Assembly (NCBI GenBank): GCA_964036045.1
Contig: OZ038387.1
Coordinates: 61,321,604 to 61,385,603, forward strand
Direction: 5' to 3'
DNA length: 64,000 nucleotides
DNA from: Eutreptiella sp. 'Long Island Sound 2002'
Taxonomy: Eukaryota > Euglenozoa > Euglenophyceae > Eutreptiales > Eutreptiaceae
The notes beneath the pieces are model-generated. The model worked only from the letters and a program-made list of their open reading frames with translations, did not search any database and was not told the DNA's origin. Of the stretch, positions 1-10,349 are shown one piece after another (within the stretch, counting starts at the first letter, position 1; each line of letters begins with the position of its first letter). The translations under genes and the position numbers were made by a program.

Positions 1-92
1 GGGAGCGTTTGTACTTCTTGTGGTCAACAGTGAAACTCATCGAGTGATTATTTACATGTATTCATATCTTTGGTGGAGAGATGCAGGGTGAT
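1..92. other. Left flank, no feature seen
   Basis: Short AT-rich stretch before the first copy of the tandem family T. It does not end in the purine tract that precedes the later copies, so it is probably the flank of the array. Nothing else is recognisable. Confidence 0.4.
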
Positions 93-855
93 TGTAAGGT
101 TTTCGTGCAACCTATATTCTCGCTTTTTTCAGTGCAAAATCCTGATATATGTACACCCACAGAAAACCACGATCCCAGCACTGTTTTGGACAGTGTTGGT
201 ATCAGTGGATCAGGAATTTATGTAGTTTTACATTCATGGTGTTTTCACCATTTTCTGTACAATAAAACTGAGTTTGGGTCGGCGACGGCCAGTCCTGAGA
301 TCGCGCGCGCCGATCCAGAAATTGTCGATTTCTGACGATTTTTAAGATATTTCAATCAGTTGTATTGTTTAGATTAATTCTATATCAGTTTTAGACATAA
401 GCGAATGTTACGGCACTATCGCGGTGCCGATCTGTGCTAGTTTTTTTGGCCCAAGTAGGTCATGTTCGTGATTTTTTATAAAAACACAGGTTGCTCAGAT
501 CCTGAATGTAAGCACACCAAATGAAAGCCCATCAGTTGGGCTTTGCAAGCATATGCTGATTGGGTTTCCAAACGCGTCGGTGCACCGGCACCACGCGTTG
601 GGGGGAGACCTGTGTTCATGTTGCATTTATGCATTGTTTTGGTCATATTTCATTGTTATATGTCCCCTTTTGTTCATATCTTCTTAGGACATGAAAGGGA
701 CCGTTTCGAAATCACTCCCGTGATTTCGTCGAACAAGTAGTATGTTTCCGTCGCCTTTTGTGGTTGCATTTGGGGTGTATTTTTGGGTTATTTGAAGGAA
801 AACTTGGATAAGTTTCAAGGAAAACAAGTTCAAGGTCATTCATTTCCAAAAATGA

Positions 856-1023
856 AAAGAATTTCGAAACGCCCTCAACGACGCCGACGACGACGACGAC
901 GTTGTTGAAGACGACGACCACGACGACGCAAACATCGTCGACGAGATCTATGGAGCAATTGGTAAACCCCAACATCATGTTCAAGAAGGTCCTTGGTGCC
1001 TCCACCATTTGAAGACCATTTGA
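856..1023 (+). pseudogene. Short Asp-rich reading frame in T unit (repeated at 2836-3003)
   Basis: A 55-codon open frame between TGA stops encodes an Asp/Glu-rich stretch from a GAC trinucleotide tract, followed by a more ordinary-looking segment (NIVDEIYGAIGKPQHHVQ). The frame is kept in copy 2 with conservative changes, but has no ATG. It may be a remnant of a Gag-like exon or simply a translated microsatellite. No function is proposed. Confidence 0.2.
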
Positions 1024-1155
1024 CTATTTTGAGCCCTATTACAAGGACATTGACGACCAAGGAGACCTTCACCATCGCGCTGGGAGTGCGTAGCGCTGAA
1101 GAACAAGCTGCAGCGCGATTATCCCAATGGTGTCAGCGCATGATAGTTTTCATTT

Positions 1156-1277
1156 GATTACTCCATGTAGGTGCCATGGACAAAGTGCCATGGACCTTTG
1201 GATGGTTCTCAAGATTGATTACTCCATGTAGGTGCCATGGACAAAGTGCCATGGACCTTTGGATGGTTCTCAAGATT
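1156..1277 (+). repeat. 61-bp tandem duplication inside T unit (again at 3136-3257)
   Basis: Two direct copies of 61 bp, each starting GATTACTCCATGTAG and each holding a paired motif: GGTGCCATGGAC, three bases, then GTGCCATGGACC. The same paired motif occurs outside family T at 31921, 32759 and, degenerate, 35948. Confidence 0.85.
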
Positions 1278-1926
1278 ATATCATGACCATGGTGAGTTCT
1301 CAACCTCCAGCAAGGACAACAGCGCTGCCCACATCCTGCAGATTACGAAGTGGTCAAGTTGGAAGTCAAAAATATGAAGATTTCAGAAAATAGAATTCAT
1401 GGTATGGGCCAAGAAGATTGGTGACCACAATTGTAATCATAATAACTATGGGCCATGAGAAATGGTCTTATTGGTTTTTTCTGTATTATATTATATGATC
1501 AGTCGATGATTTTACAAGCTGTGAATTTTTCTGATTTGCTTAGTGTACTCTTTGGTTTTAGGGTCAGGACATCTCTGAAGTGCATTTTTTTATTTTTTGT
1601 TTGTTCACTACTTTTTTCCACTATTTTTCATTTTAAATTCTGTGCAGAGGTCATTTTTTTATGATTAATTTCTGTCCAGGATTGCAGAAGTTTTACTGTG
1701 ATTGAGCCTGGGGGTCAGAGGACCCTATGTGTAAGGCACTTGTGAGTGCCATGAGTGGTGTGTGTGTAGACATGTACATTACATGCGGGTACCGGAACCC
1801 AGCGGTGCCTCCTAAAATCCCAGGTCCGGGATCAAAGTAAAAATCTGTGTTGTTTTATCGCTCCTCGGCTTATCTTCATAGATTCAGCCACAGAAGCACC
1901 CATTTTCTGTGGGTGTTTCTGAGCTT

Positions 1927-2076
1927 GGGAGGGGAGTGTTAACCGGTGGAGCAATTCAGTTGCGTGGTTAACACCCGACGCAAATGCTTTGCATTTTTTC
2001 CACCCAATTTTGTTGTTGCACTACACCTTCGTTGTGCTTTTCAGCCTGAGATGTGTCTCAGGACTTGGGAGGGGAG
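1927..2076 (+). promoter_or_regulatory. Twin polypurine tracts 140 nt apart, with hairpin (T unit; again at 3907-4056)
   Basis: A purine tract (1927-1936) is followed at once by TGTTAACC, whose reverse complement GGTTAACA lies 21 bases on, giving a short hairpin. A second identical tract (2067-2076) then abuts the next LTR start at 2077. The first tract of the second copy is slightly degraded. The second tract has the position expected of a plus-strand primer; the role of the first is unknown. Confidence 0.55.
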
Positions 2077-5000
2077 TGTAAGGTTTTCGTGCAACCTATA
2101 TTCTCGCTTTTTTCAGTGCAAAATCCTGATGTACACCCACAGAAAACCACGATCCCAGCACTGTTTTGGACAGTGTTGGTATCAGTGGATCAGGAATTTA
2201 TGTAGTTTTACATTCATGGTGTTTTCACCATTTTCTGTACAATAAAACTGAGTTTGGGTCGGCGACGGCCAGTCCTGAGATCCCGCGCGCCGATCCAGAA
2301 ATTGTCGATTTCTGACGATTTTTAAGATATTTCAATCAGTTGTATTGTTTAGATTAATTCTATATCAGTTTTAGACATAAGCGAATGTTACGGCACTATC
2401 GCGGTGCCGATCTGTGCTAGTTTTTTTGGCCCAAGTAGGTCATGTTCGTGATTTTTTATAAAAACACAGGTTGCTCAGATCCTGAATGTAAGCACACCAA
2501 ATGAAAGCCCATCAGTTGGGCTTTGCAAGCATATGCTGATTGGGTTTCCAAACGCGTCGGTGCACCGGCACCACGCGTTGGGGGGAGACCCGTGTTCATG
2601 TTGCATTTATGCATTGTTTTGGTCATATTTCATTGTTATACGTCCCCTTTTGTTCATATCTTCTTAGGACATGAAAGGGACCGTTTCGAAATCACTCCCG
2701 TGATTTCGTCGAACAGGTAGTATGTTTTCGTCGCCTTTTGTGGTTGCATTTGGGGTGTATTTTTGGGTTATTTGAAGGAAAACTTGGATAAGTTTCAAGG
2801 AAAACAAGTTCAAGGTCATTCATTTCCAAAAATGAAAAGAATTTCGAGACGCCCTCAACGACGCCGACGACGACGACGACGATGTTGAAGACGACGACCA
2901 CGACGACGCAAACATCGTCGACGAGATCTATGGAGCAATTGGTAAACCCCAACATCATGTTCAAGAAGGTCCTTGGTGCCTCCACCATTTGAGGACCATT
3001 TGACTATTTTGAGCCCTATTACAAGGACATTGCCGACCAAGGAGACCTTCACCATCGCGCTGGGAGTGCGTAGCGCTGAAGAACAAGCTGCAGCGCGATT
3101 ATCCCAATGGTGTCAGCGCATGATAGTTTTCATTTGATTACTCCATGTAGGTGCCATGGACAAAGTGCCATGGACCTTTGGATGGTTCTCAAGATTGATT
3201 ACTCCATGTAGGTGCCATGGACAAAGTGCCATGGACCTTTGGATGGTTCTCAAGATTATATCATGACCATGGTGAGTTCTCAACCTCCAGCAAGGACAAC
3301 AGCGCTGCCCACATCCTGCAGATTACGAAGTGGTCAAGTTGGAAGTCAAAAATATGAAGATTTCAGAAAATAGAATTCATGATATGGGCCAGGAAGATTG
3401 GTGACCACAATTGTAATCATAATAACTATGGGCCATGAGAAATGGTCTTATTGGTTATTTCTGTGTTATATTATATGATCAGTGGATGATTTTACAAGCT
3501 GTGAATTTTTCTGATTTGCTTAGTGTTGTCTTTGGTTTTAGGGTCAGGACATCTCAGAAGTGCATTTTTTTATTTTTTGTTTGTTCACTATTTTTTCCCA
3601 CTATTTTTCATTTTAAATTCTGTGCAGAGGTCATTTTTTTATGATTAATTTCTGTCCAGGATTGCAGAAATTTTACTGTGATTGAGCCTGGGGGTCAGAG
3701 GACCCTATGTGTGAGGCACTTGTGAGTGCCATGAGTGGTGTGTGTGTAGACATGTACATTACATGCGAATACCGGAACCCAGCGGTGCCTCCTAAAATCC
3801 CAGGTCCGGGATCAAAGTAAAAATCTGTGTTTTTTTATTGCTCCTCGGCTTATCTTCATAGATTCAGCCACAGAAGCACCCATTTTCTGTGGGTGTTTCT
3901 GAGCTTGTGAGGGGAGTGTTAACCCGTGGAGCAATTCAGTTGCGTGGTTAACACCCGACCCAAATGCTTTGCATTTTTCCCACCCAATTTTGTTGTTGCA
4001 CTACACCTTCGTTGTGCTTTTCAGCCTGAGATGTGTCTCAGGACTTGGGAGGGGAGTGTAAGGTTTTCGTGCAACCTATATTCTCGCTTTTTTCAGTGCA
4101 AAATCCTGATATATGTACACCCACAGAAAACCACAATCCCAGCACTGTTTTGGACAGTGTTGGTATCAGTGGATCAGGAATTTATGTAGTTTTACATTCA
4201 TAGTGTTTTCACCATTTTCTGTACAATAAAACTGAGTTTGGGTCGGCGACGGCCAGTCCTGACGCCTGAGATCGCGCGCGCCGATCCAGAAATTGTCGAT
4301 TTCTGACGATTTTTAAGATATTTCAATCAGTTTTATTGTTTAGATTAATTCTATATCAGTTTGGGAGATAAGCGAATGTTACGGCACTATCGCGGTGCCG
4401 ATCTGTGCTAGTTTTTTTGGCCCAAGTAGGTCATGTTCGTGATTTTTTATAAAAACACAGGTTGCTCAGATCCTGAATGTAAGCACACCAAATGAAAGCC
4501 CATCAGTTGGGCTTTGCAAGCATATGCTGATTGGGTTTCCAAACGCGTCGGTGCACCGGCACCACGCGTTGGGGGGAGACCCGTGTTCATGTTGCATTTA
4601 TGCATTGTTTTGGTCATATTTCATTGTTATATGTCCCCTTTTGTTCATATCTTCTTAGGACATGAAAGGGACCGTTTCGAAATCACTCCCGTGATTTCGT
4701 CGAACAAGTAGTATGTTTCCGTCGCCTTTTGTGGTTGCATTTGGGGTGTATTTTTGGGTTATTTGAAGGAAACCTTGGATAAGTTTCAAGGAAAACAAGT
4801 TCAGGGTCATTCATTTCCAAAAATGAAAAGATTTGTGATTGGTTTCCGTCATGCCCTGCGCCCCTCGGCCCCCCCTGTGGGGCCTGATCCCCGGTTATGG
4901 GGACACATACTCCTCCTTGTGCTGACCCCCGTCATCCCTTTGTGTAGCCTATTAAAGGCCCACACTATGGGATTTGATAGGGGATATTGTTAGCCTTCAT

Positions 5001-5122
5001 CCCCCCTTAACCTTTCCTCTCATTGGTCTTTTGACTTGAGCCTGCAGTAGGGATATCAGGGAACTCGGCGTTTTTTTCCGCCGCTTTTGTATTAGTCATT
5101 AGGGAATCAATTGCCCTGTTGA

Positions 5123-5157
5123 TACCTATGCGAATTTGCCTTAAATTCGCATAGGTA
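5123..5157. other. 15-bp perfect hairpin in X LTR
   Basis: TACCTATGCGAATTT and its exact reverse complement are separated by GCCTT. It is kept in all four X copies; the copy near 52910 has one change that converts a pair to a G-T wobble. It could be an RNA fold in the transcript or a recombination-prone palindrome. Confidence 0.7.
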
Positions 5158-5446
5158 CAGAAGTTAGATATTGGCAGCGGCCTGGTGGTGAACCGGCGTC
5201 GCGCCAATTCGCGGGCTAACTGCCAGTTGGGATCTGGCGACCCAAATCGCGAGACCATGAACTGGCCTTTACGGAAAGTCCATCCTGTTGACCTGAATTA
5301 ATTCTGACTGCACGGTTGTAATAGTCAAGACTTAGGTTATGATAGGGAATTAAAAATTCAGGTTCCGGTGCCACTATTTTCAAAAACCCCCTAACGTCAT
5401 GATGCCCAGCCATTTAAAGTATAGGGATAGCTTAGGCATCGTTGCC

Positions 5447-5471
5447 GGCACCTTACGGTGCCTTTTTCTTT
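5447..5471 (+). other. Short GC hairpin followed by T-run in X LTR
   Basis: GGCACC, loop TTAC, GGTGCC, then TTTTTCTTTT. It resembles a simple intrinsic-terminator shape; in a eukaryote the T-run could stop RNA polymerase III or simply lie in an LTR R region. Present in all X copies; one arm is altered (GGAACC) in the copy near 53227. Confidence 0.35.
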
Positions 5472-7029
5472 TACCCCCCATTGTTAGATTAGGCATGGCA
5501 TGCATATCTTATGCATTTCATGTAGTCACTTCAACCTAACCGTAAATTGAGATTTTCCATCCATTTCTCTTGAGGAGAGATGCAATGGAATGGCATGACT
5601 CTCCTCTACAATGGTATGTTATTTGTTTGTGTGAGTTGCAAGCCATTTTGGAGATATGCCTGAATTATTAAGATTGAATTGAGTTTTGGTTGTGGTGAAG
5701 AGACCATGGTGAATCTCAAGCTCAAGTTGATTTCATTGATTCCAGGGTGAACCCAACATTGGTTCTCATTTTAGTTTGCCTTCCGTTCCCTTTGCAACGT
5801 CGAGATATGGTCGTGGTGGGTCACCACACTCCATGGTGGGACCCACTTTCATGCATAAATGGTGCATTTTTGTTGTGTTCATGATGCCACTTTGTTGAGT
5901 TTGTGTGTCGTGTCATTGTCGAGTTTTTTCGTAATCCCTTTTTGGTGTCGTAGCAACGGGTCTCTACTTTCATTGTCACATTGGTTCAAGTCCATTTGAG
6001 CCATTGGTGATTTTTGGCGTTAATTTTTAGTTCCAACATTTTGAGCACTTTGTTTTCATCTGCTCAAAGTTCGCCACTATATCTCCAAGATATAGTGGCG
6101 ACGGAAAATAAGTAAGAGCTCATTTTGTTCGTACTTGGTGAGTACAAACAATATATGTTCGAGTTTTAGTTGCGTTTCGACGCTTTCACTATCTTTTGGT
6201 TCGAAATTTTAAACTTTTTTGAGCCCATTTTGGCATATTCATTTTATGCCAAAAATCACTCATTTTTGGCCTGTCATGGGCCTACTTTTCGAGCTTGGAT
6301 CTCCAAGCTCGCGTCGAGTTCGAGTCTAAGTGTTGTTTGTGCGTGTTGTGGCATGTGTCTACTTTTGTTAATGCACTTTGTTCGGCCGTGATTCATTGTA
6401 CATAGGGCCACACATGAATTTTAGTGATTGTGTCTTGAATTTTATTTTTTTCATGTGTTCACTTCTGGTGACCATGGAGATCCACTACTATTGAGTTTTT
6501 GGTCGAACATTCGATCATTGGTGGTCTCCATGGTCCCTACTATTCATATATGGTCATTGTAGGTCGTCGTCAATCTTTGTCTTTACGCTACGATCAATTT
6601 CCCATGTGCCATTTTGGCCTATTTCTGCTTATAGTAAATTTGGTCATGAGCACATTGCCCAAATTTACTCAGTCCATGTGTTGACTTTTCGAACTCAGAT
6701 CTTCATGTACATGTTGAGTTCGAACCCAAGTATTGATTCCAATGAAAGAGCATGCCTTTCACTCTACGTGCATGCTTTTACTTGGTTATAACTTCTCTTG
6801 GGCTTAGCACACCATTGCAATCTCTGAAACCTTTTGGAGAATTCAAATTTTGTGTGTTCACTTCATTCACTTGGTTCATTGGGGTCTTCGGGCCAAATCT
6901 CCTTGTTCTTTGACCCTAGACCTCCCCAATGTTTCTACTTTGGGTATTTGAACTTGTTTTGGTATGTTCTATTACTTACCCAATCCATTGGAACCAAGTC
7001 TGCCAAGTGTATAGGATAGTGGTTTTACA

Positions 7030-8202
7030 TGGTCCCAGAGATGTACATTATGGACCCTGAAAAACACCCTGTCGTGTAGTCACTTGGCGGTTAAACAGTA
7101 AAGAACCCATGAGGATTTGGACCTTGGGGTCTTTTTCTATGTTTCAATTGTGCTCTCTACGTTGTATTGAGCATTTGTTGGAAGGTTACTGGTACACAGG
7201 TTCACTGTTTTGAATTTTCTCTGGAATTTTGTTGAAAATTCCAAATTTCATGAGGTCACTTCTGGGCCATGGGAAAGTTAGGCCATCTTCTCGATTTGGG
7301 CCAATATTTTACCCATGGCCTCTCATCAGTGTCTATTCCTCATATTTGAGGAGTTTGGGTTATGGCCTACCCTTATGGGATCGGACCAAACCCATATGTC
7401 ACCTGAATTTGGACTTCAAATCTGACTCAGGAATGTATGCATAAGCCTTTTTTGAGGTCCCCAAAAATGAACTCAAAAAGTGGGTATTGGAGTTTGTTGC
7501 CTTGCTCCAACCTGAGGGAGAGGTAGGGGCAACCCTTTTAGGACAATCAACTCCTCCCCAGATCCTTCGTGCATGCACTTCCCTGGATCTTAGGCTGACC
7601 CTATGCGGGAGTTATTTGCATTCTTTTCTCCCTTGTTTTTCACTTAAGGGGAATTTCACCAAAGTGCGCAGCCTACCAGACTTGTGACAGTGACACGGTA
7701 TCAGGGAGACAGACTCGGATATCTGGTGGGCATAATGTTTGACTGATGCCCTTTGAATGTGCCCACATGGAATCCTTCGAATCCCCTTTGCCTTGGCGGG
7801 AGAGTGTGTTGAAGTGGGTAACCTCTGACTTTTGGTTTTGCCCGTTTTTGTGCCCTGCTTCCCATGCTAGGCCTCAGAGCCCGTGTGGAGTTGGGTCCTG
7901 CCCCTCTACGTGTGTCAGGGTGAAGGGCTTGGCTACCCCCAGCTACCCTTGTTTCCTTTTGGGATGTAGGATCCTGAGGTGGTATGGCTGATATACCACT
8001 TTACCCCCTTTTCCACAGAATTTCTGGGGCCTGAGTCTTATAGGCACCCGGGACCACCACCCCCCTACGGTGGTGTGATGGGGCTATCTCCTGCCCCAAG
8101 GGGACTTGAGTTGGAATATTCGGGGAGGATGGAGAATGAGTGTGTAGGCACTAGACCCCCGCCTCTGGGGTCCTGTAGTGCCGGGAGTGGAGAGTGACAC
8201 CC
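7030..8202. other. X internal region, left part, no gene seen
   Basis: About 1.2 kb without a credible ORF, moving from T-rich sequence to a more GC-rich stretch from about 7850. It is interrupted at 8203 by element E1 and appears to resume at 29760. Confidence 0.4.
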
Positions 8203-8734
8203 TGAAAGTGCTGCCCTGGGTCGTTGATGGTGCCGGAGGGCTCGGGGCCGGCAAGACCAGTGGGGCAGGCACGCGAGGAGTCGACCTGAACGCTGCTATT
8301 GGGGGTAGAACCGGAGACTCGAACACCAACGGAGGCAAGAGCAGCAACAACTGAAGCAAGATCCATGTTGAGTGTTATCCGGCAGAAAATCCCAGTCTAT
8401 GAAGAAAATTGATGCGGATTATTCTAAATACATCTGAGTGTCCAAAACTGTCTGAAAAGATTTATATAAATCCAATTATGAAAAATGTTTGGCCGATCTG
8501 GCCCGCGAGCGCGCGTCAGCGGCAAATGGCGATTCCAGCTAAATGATCGGAACGCGGCGGATTTACGGGGAATGGACCGCGGAATCAGATCCGGCATCTC
8601 GGAAATATATAGGTCTGATCCTGAGACTGAGCTGCGAGGCGGCGATTCCGCCGAAGCAAAGAAAATGACCAAAATGTAGCCAATCTGGACAGAATGTCTG
8701 AAAATCTGAGCAGATGGGGCTAGCCGCACTTACA
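8203..8734 (-). repeat. E1 3' LTR
   Basis: 532 bp; on the minus strand it runs TGTAAGTGCGGCTAG to GCAGCACTTTCA. The polypurine tract adjoins at 8735-8744. It contains a TATA-like palindrome (TTTATATAAAT near 8460) and the first 54 gag codons (start 8366). Because this is the 3' LTR, that reading frame runs out into flanking DNA. It matches the LTR at 29228-29759 far better than the pair flanking E2. Confidence 0.93.
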
Positions 8735-8744
8735 CTCCCCCTCC
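8735..8744 (-). promoter_or_regulatory. E1 polypurine tract
   Basis: On the minus strand GGAGGGGGAG abuts the LTR start TGTAAG, as expected of the plus-strand DNA primer. A small ACACAC/GTGTGT hairpin lies next to it (8749-8764). Both are conserved in E2 (17992-18001) and E4 (61025-61034). Confidence 0.85.
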
Positions 8745-8963
8745 AAAAACACACTGGGGTGTGTCGCTACGTCAACGAAGAACGTAGTGCGGGTAAGTCC
8801 CAGAAGAAATAGAGATGTAGCCTCCATGGGGCGAAATCTGCTTGATCTGACCTGATTTGGGCTGAATTGGCACTGAACCAGGCTGGATGAACCTGAAATG
8901 AGACAGAATGAGGAGTGACGAACAGTCTTCCGTGCAGTAAAACATTAGGTTAAGGGCTAAAAA

Positions 8964-9000
8964 GCATGTAAACGTATCGAGAATCGATACCAAACCATGC
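8964..9000. other. Conserved two-stem hairpin in the E1-family 3' UTR
   Basis: GCATG and CATGC enclose GTATCG-AGAAT-CGATAC with symmetric 5-base internal loops (TAAAC and CAAAC). The same fold is at 18222-18258 in E2 and 61257-61293 in E4. It is a candidate cis-acting RNA element (export, packaging or 3' processing). Confidence 0.6.
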
Positions 9001-10349
9001 ATTGGTTGAGAATGAGGTAGATTATTGGTGGATTGAGTGGGGGGATCAAGAAATGGAGTGACATCTCAGCGCTCTGGCACAGTTTCGCTGTCGCGGGCAC
9101 GCTACGGTGTCCTCGCCGAACTCTACATTGTGTTACTCCCGCTTTTCTCGTTCTGAAAAGTGCATCATGTGCTTCAGATTTGGCGCATCTGGTGGATGAT
9201 CACAAGATTCAGCAAGATTGGGAATCAAATTGAGCAGAGATGAAGGAGATTAAACAATCACAGAGAGGGAAAACAATTACAAATGTAGTCTACAGACCCT
9301 AAGTGAACCACGGAAGGTAGGGATGTTTTTCTGTGCACTTAGATCTAAACAGATCTTCGAGGAATCAGAGAAGATGACAAGGAAATCAACCTAAATTGTC
9401 CTAAAATGAGGAAATTCCCTAAGATGAAGGTGAAATGAAGCGGAATGTCTAAAACTGAAACTACTAATACTTTCGTTTAGACTAAAGTTAATATATATTG
9501 TCGTTTATTCAGCCCAATTGTGCTTTCCGGCACTTTGGTTCGCGAGCATCCAACAGATTCCATGAGAATGTGGATCATGTGATGATGCATCATGATGGGA
9601 CATGCTGGCCCTGGATCCTTGGCATGTAACGCGCCGAAGGTTCGCTGAAGGCGCTTTACTGACAGTATATAACTGAGAGACACCGAAGAGTCCTTTATTT
9701 ACATTGGCGGCGGTGTCAATCGACTTGGACAAGGCCAATCTTTAGATTGAGTCCCACAAGACACTTGGATTCACCATTTTCGACAGTTTCAGGTCGGATT
9801 GAGCTCACATTGGCGTGTGCCAAAAATACAACGAAGCTTACGGACTTCAGAGGTTGCTGTTAGAAGTCCCTAGAGCTCCTATGTGAAAGTTGTCTGAACA
9901 ATTGACGTCTGGGTTTCGTGCAACAGTGGCAGAATGATGGACAAACCTGAGGAATTCAAGATAAATTCAAGGAATCTGCATCTGAATCTGGACTTTGGCT
10001 TCAGCATCACGGCAAATGAAGGTAAGATCTGAGTTCCTGGCGTCACATCTGGTGCAGCCAGTACTACAGGGGGTGCCTGTAGGGGTGAATGTCGCTGGCC
10101 AGCGTTTTTACTATGTACATTTGCTTCCATCTGCACGAGTAGCCAAATTCCAAAAATGCACAGACCAACAGAGACAAGATTACCCCGAATCTGCCTGAAT
10201 TAAGCCTGAGTTTGGTTTTTTCTGAACACGGCAGCACACTCCGTGGCTTTCGGCAGCGTATCTACGCCTTGTCTGCCGAACGGAGACCAAAGAAAAGTTG
10301 ATTGACGTCAAATTATCAAACATTTGCAGTTCTCCACATCAGTTCGAAA

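Larger units (their letters stand above)
93..4835 (+). repeat. Tandem array of family T (about 2.4 LTR-like units of 1.98 kb)
   Basis: Copies begin with TGTAAGGTTTTCG at 93, 2077 and 4057; the third is cut off at 4835 by family X. Copies are about 98-99% alike by eye, with a 4-base indel near 2130 accounting for the 1984 versus 1980 spacing. The starts at 2077 and 4057 follow a purine tract (GGGAGGGGAG), the arrangement expected of a polypurine tract directly before a 3' LTR that begins with TG. Each copy contains an AATAAA signal (near 243 in copy 1). The likeliest reading is LTR-internal-LTR-internal-LTR of a small non-autonomous retroelement, but the LTR end and primer site are not identified. 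No ORF of substance is present. Confidence 0.7.
4836..7029 (+). repeat. Family X left LTR-like repeat (right limit uncertain)
   Basis: Starts TGATTGGTTTCCGTC. The segment 4836-6396 is repeated near-identically at 38377-39425 plus 50874-51385; 5001-6396 is repeated at 51386-52781, and 5001-5489 at 52782-53270. The right-hand copy at 38377 is preceded by a polypurine tract, so this is read as the 5' LTR of a long-LTR element. The right end is a guess: TTTTACA followed by TGGTCCCAGAGATG at 7030 would fit an LTR end plus primer site, but no second copy extends that far. It contains several strong hairpins (5123-5157, 5447-5462, 5572-5606) and no credible ORF. Confidence 0.5.
8735..10349 (-). other. 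E1 3' untranslated region
   Basis: 1.6 kb between the pol stop and the 3' LTR, without a coding frame but well conserved in E2 (17992-19636) and E4 (61025-62676). It contains a two-part hairpin (8964-9000) and a variable stem-loop closed by CTCCGT/ACGGAG near 10232-10278. The stem survives in all three elements although the loop differs in length and sequence. Confidence 0.6.
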
